Of a stretch of DNA of 64,000 nucleotides, positions 61,704 to 64,000 are shown one piece after another. The notes beneath the pieces are model-generated. The model was not told the origin of the DNA. It made no database searches and worked only from the letters and a program-made list of their open reading frames with translations. Source of the DNA: Moringa oleifera (taxonomy: Eukaryota > Streptophyta > Magnoliopsida > Brassicales > Moringaceae); NCBI GenBank assembly GCA_021397835.1, contig JAJFZO010000863.1, forward strand, positions 434,001 through 498,000, read 5' to 3'. A program made the position numbers and the translations under genes. Each line of letters begins with the position of its first letter. Position 1 is the stretch's first letter.

Positions 61704-64000
61704 TCAATTGATTACATGTACCAATTCAGCTACAGCTCCCATGGCTGCAACTCCACCTCTTTCAAGGAGAGAAAGAGCCAGCTCACATTCATGCCAACCT
61801 CTTAATCCACTTGCCAATTTCCGCAATGTCTCCACCTTCACCTCTTTAATCCATTCTGGAGCACATCTTACTATTAATCCGACTACACATGAGACATAAG
61901 CCTTCCACGTGGCAGGATCACAGCCAAGTGAAACATTCCCCTCCAATACCCTTGCCAAAAAGTCCATGTGAACTCCGAGAATGCAAGGTCTTCTTGACAA
62001 TGCCCATGATGGTCTGGCACCAACACCCCACACGAGCGACCCAGATAGGATTAACAAATATGCCAGTGCATACCCTTCCATTATACGGGCCACAGCACTC
62101 ACCTGGCCGACTCTCTCTTCCCTGGAAGAGAGTAGCCAGGTTGGCATAGTCTCACGATAGAGTTCTTGGACAAGTTGCAAACCACCTGTCACAGCTAAAA
62201 GGCTTGCACCCAGAGTGGCAACCTCCTTAGCCTTGGCAATGGCAAGGGACAGTGATGCTTGACTAGACTTCAAGCGAGGGGAATCTATGCTCGCCCATCT
62301 TACTGCTGATTCTCGGGCATACTCCACTACAAGCCCTACAATCACATCATTCACATACTGGACATTGTGTATTGTCCGACAAGAGCGAAGGTAAAGAAAT
62401 CCAGGTGCTAAGGAAGGAACCCCAGGAACTGCAATAATGCTGCCTAGGAGACCATTTATGCTGCTTTGATTGGTCAATGAGGTTGAACAATGGACAGATC
62501 CTAGAAATGAAATGAAGCAACTTCTCAACAGCTGTGAAACAGCTTCTTTGTTTTGCCTGAACACAGAACGAGAGCATGATACAACAATGAAGTGATGCCA
62601 GCGACGGACCTTCTGAGCCCACAGAGAGCCAATTATGGGGATACTAGGCCATGGGCAACCTGACGCACAGTTCTCTAGAGCCGGCCCAACAACAGCATGA
62701 ATGTACTCCAGGCTCTTGGTGAGTTTGAAAGTAATGGTTAAACTGACGAGAGCTGCAACTGGCAGCGGAAGCATGACAGGCAAACTCCCTGCAGCAAACA
62801 AAATCATTTCTTCTGCCGTTAATGCTTCGCTTTTCCACTTACTAAATTGAGGAGAATATTGTTTACTTTCCTAATTATTCTTATACCAAATGCTCTAACA
62901 TCATTTTTCAGTTGCAAAAGATGTACAGAAAACCGTATCTCTGCGCCAACCGAAGAGATGTCAGGACAAAATCATACAGTATAACTTAGTCATCAGAACT
63001 AAACAAAATAAATTGATAGACAAGTGTTGGTTGGACCTACCAGTGGAAGAGATGGGAATATTAACGCCAGCCGCAGCCAATATCTCTTTCATTTCAGATT
63101 CAACTGAAGGAAGGATTGCGGCTGGACTAGGCCAGTCTGTTCCATTCATTGGAACTGCTTTCCATACACCACGAGTAACTTCTGCAGAGAAGTAACTAAT
63201 AATAGCTGCTACAGATGCAGGCAGGAAATCAACCAGATCTCTTAGGCCTGCAACCAATCAAGTCTTGTTAGACATTAATTTCCTGAAGTTATTCTTAATG
63301 TTCAGTGGTCAACTTCAGTAAAAAAAAAAAATAAGTATAAAAGATGCTGCAAACCAAAAAAGATGGACTAAACAAAGGTACACATTCACCATGAAAACTG
63401 GAAACAAGCCACTCAACCCAGAAAAGGAAACTGAGGAAATGAATAGGTTAGCATATAAATGACCTGTGGTCAAATCCCGAGATGAAAGCCTTCCATGGGC
63501 ACAAGCAGTTAAAATTGCTTCAAGAACAAAGGGGACAGCTTCCAACACCTCCCATGCAGAAAGTATAGGTCTCTGGTAAGCATCTTCTCCACTAGCTGCA
63601 GCAGTTCCACAGATGCTGCTGCTTGAGGGTGTTGAAGAACTACTGGATGCAGCCCCACTTTTAGTAATTTTCCAGTAAATCATATTTAAGATCTTATTTG
63701 CCACCTGATAAACCGGACTTCCCACACAAAGGCCAGAAAGTGTTGAAGCTATACAAGATTTATTCTGACAATACCAAGCTCGTAACTTTGGAAAATAATC
63801 AATATATATGGGCTTATCTGATGCATATTTGAGCTGCTCTGCATTGCTGCTCATTCCATTCTGAGCAAGAGAATCGTGCAATGCTGTGTGGTTATTGCGC
63901 AATAGCAAAAGATATTCCAGAGACAGGTCAACTCCAATTGCTCCACCAGTAAAGCACTGCTCAAGTGCAGGCCTATAGAATTTCCACAGACGAAGAAGGA
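61704..64000 (-). CDS. MED33: Mediator complex subunit 33 (MED5/REF4-like), C-terminal part
   Basis: Partial: the 5' end lies beyond the right edge. Three exons are visible, from the edge to 63464, then 63247-63041 and 62788-61704, giving about 609 residues in one continuous frame through to the TGA at 61704. The plant family is about 1300 aa, so about half is seen. Recognisable stretches are SLEYLLLLRNNHTALHD, AWEVLEAVPFVLEAILTACA, DLVDFLPASVAAIISYFSAE, VMLPLPVAALVSLTITFKL, CPWPSIPIIGSLWAQKV and the C-terminal GWHECELALSLLERGG. A Ser-rich stretch (GAASSSSSTPSSSS) interrupts the helical repeats. MED33/REF4 is a tail-module subunit of nuclear Mediator. In Arabidopsis REF4 and RFR1 repress phenylpropanoid genes. 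I cannot separate MED33A from MED33B without the N-terminus. Confidence 0.93.

Noticed and set aside
1..64000. CRISPR array, bacterial operon, rRNA or organellar insert
   Set aside because: No regularly spaced palindromic repeats, no ribosome-binding sites or polycistronic spacing, and no rRNA or plastid/mitochondrial gene blocks were seen. The genes are spliced nuclear genes.

Overview
This window is nuclear DNA of a flowering plant. The genes are split by AT-rich GT-AG introns, a plastid-targeted ribosomal protein is encoded in the nucleus, the proteins belong to plant families (CDKB1, MED33, LURP-one-related, golgin candidate 5), and retroelement wrecks fill the gaps. The gene models look eudicot- or magnoliid-like. 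I cannot name the species. All exon joins below were read by eye from splice signals, and reading phase is kept at every joint.

Layout. 1-2.95 kb is an AT-rich flank with a small inverted-repeat transposon. 3.0-16.0 kb (minus) is a complete 19-exon gene for golgin candidate 5/TMF. 17.4-18.2 kb holds a broken glyoxalase/VOC-like gene piece, followed at 18.3-19.9 kb (minus) by a 7-exon gene of the acyl-CoA:6-aminopenicillanate acyltransferase / peptidase C45-like family. 21.6-26.7 kb (plus) is a decayed Ty3/gypsy element with a foreign insert of about 1.1 kb. 28.4-29.5 kb (plus) is plastid ribosomal protein L17. 31.0-34.67 kb (plus) is an L1-type LINE ending in poly(A). 38.6-39.4 kb (plus) is a LURP-one-related gene. 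39.4-45.5 kb is an AT-rich desert with a 525-bp fold-back element.

The right third is gene-dense. It holds cofactor-independent phosphoglycerate mutase (45.9-50.1 kb, plus), the mitotic kinase CDKB1 (50.9-52.6 kb, plus), a type-1 protein phosphatase (55.0-56.1 kb, plus), a conserved WD40-like protein (56.7-60.4 kb, minus), and the C-terminal part of Mediator subunit MED33 (61.7 kb to the right edge, minus).

These are independent housekeeping and regulatory genes (Golgi tethering, plastid translation, glycolysis, cell cycle, dephosphorylation, transcription), not a pathway cluster. I found no CRISPR array, rRNA, intact tRNA or gene cluster that would make a new system. The most unusual items are the plant penicillin-acyltransferase-like gene beside a VOC pseudogene, the fold-back element, the chained upstream ORFs before the phosphatase, the cell-cycle promoter element of CDKB1, and the tandem repeats downstream of it.
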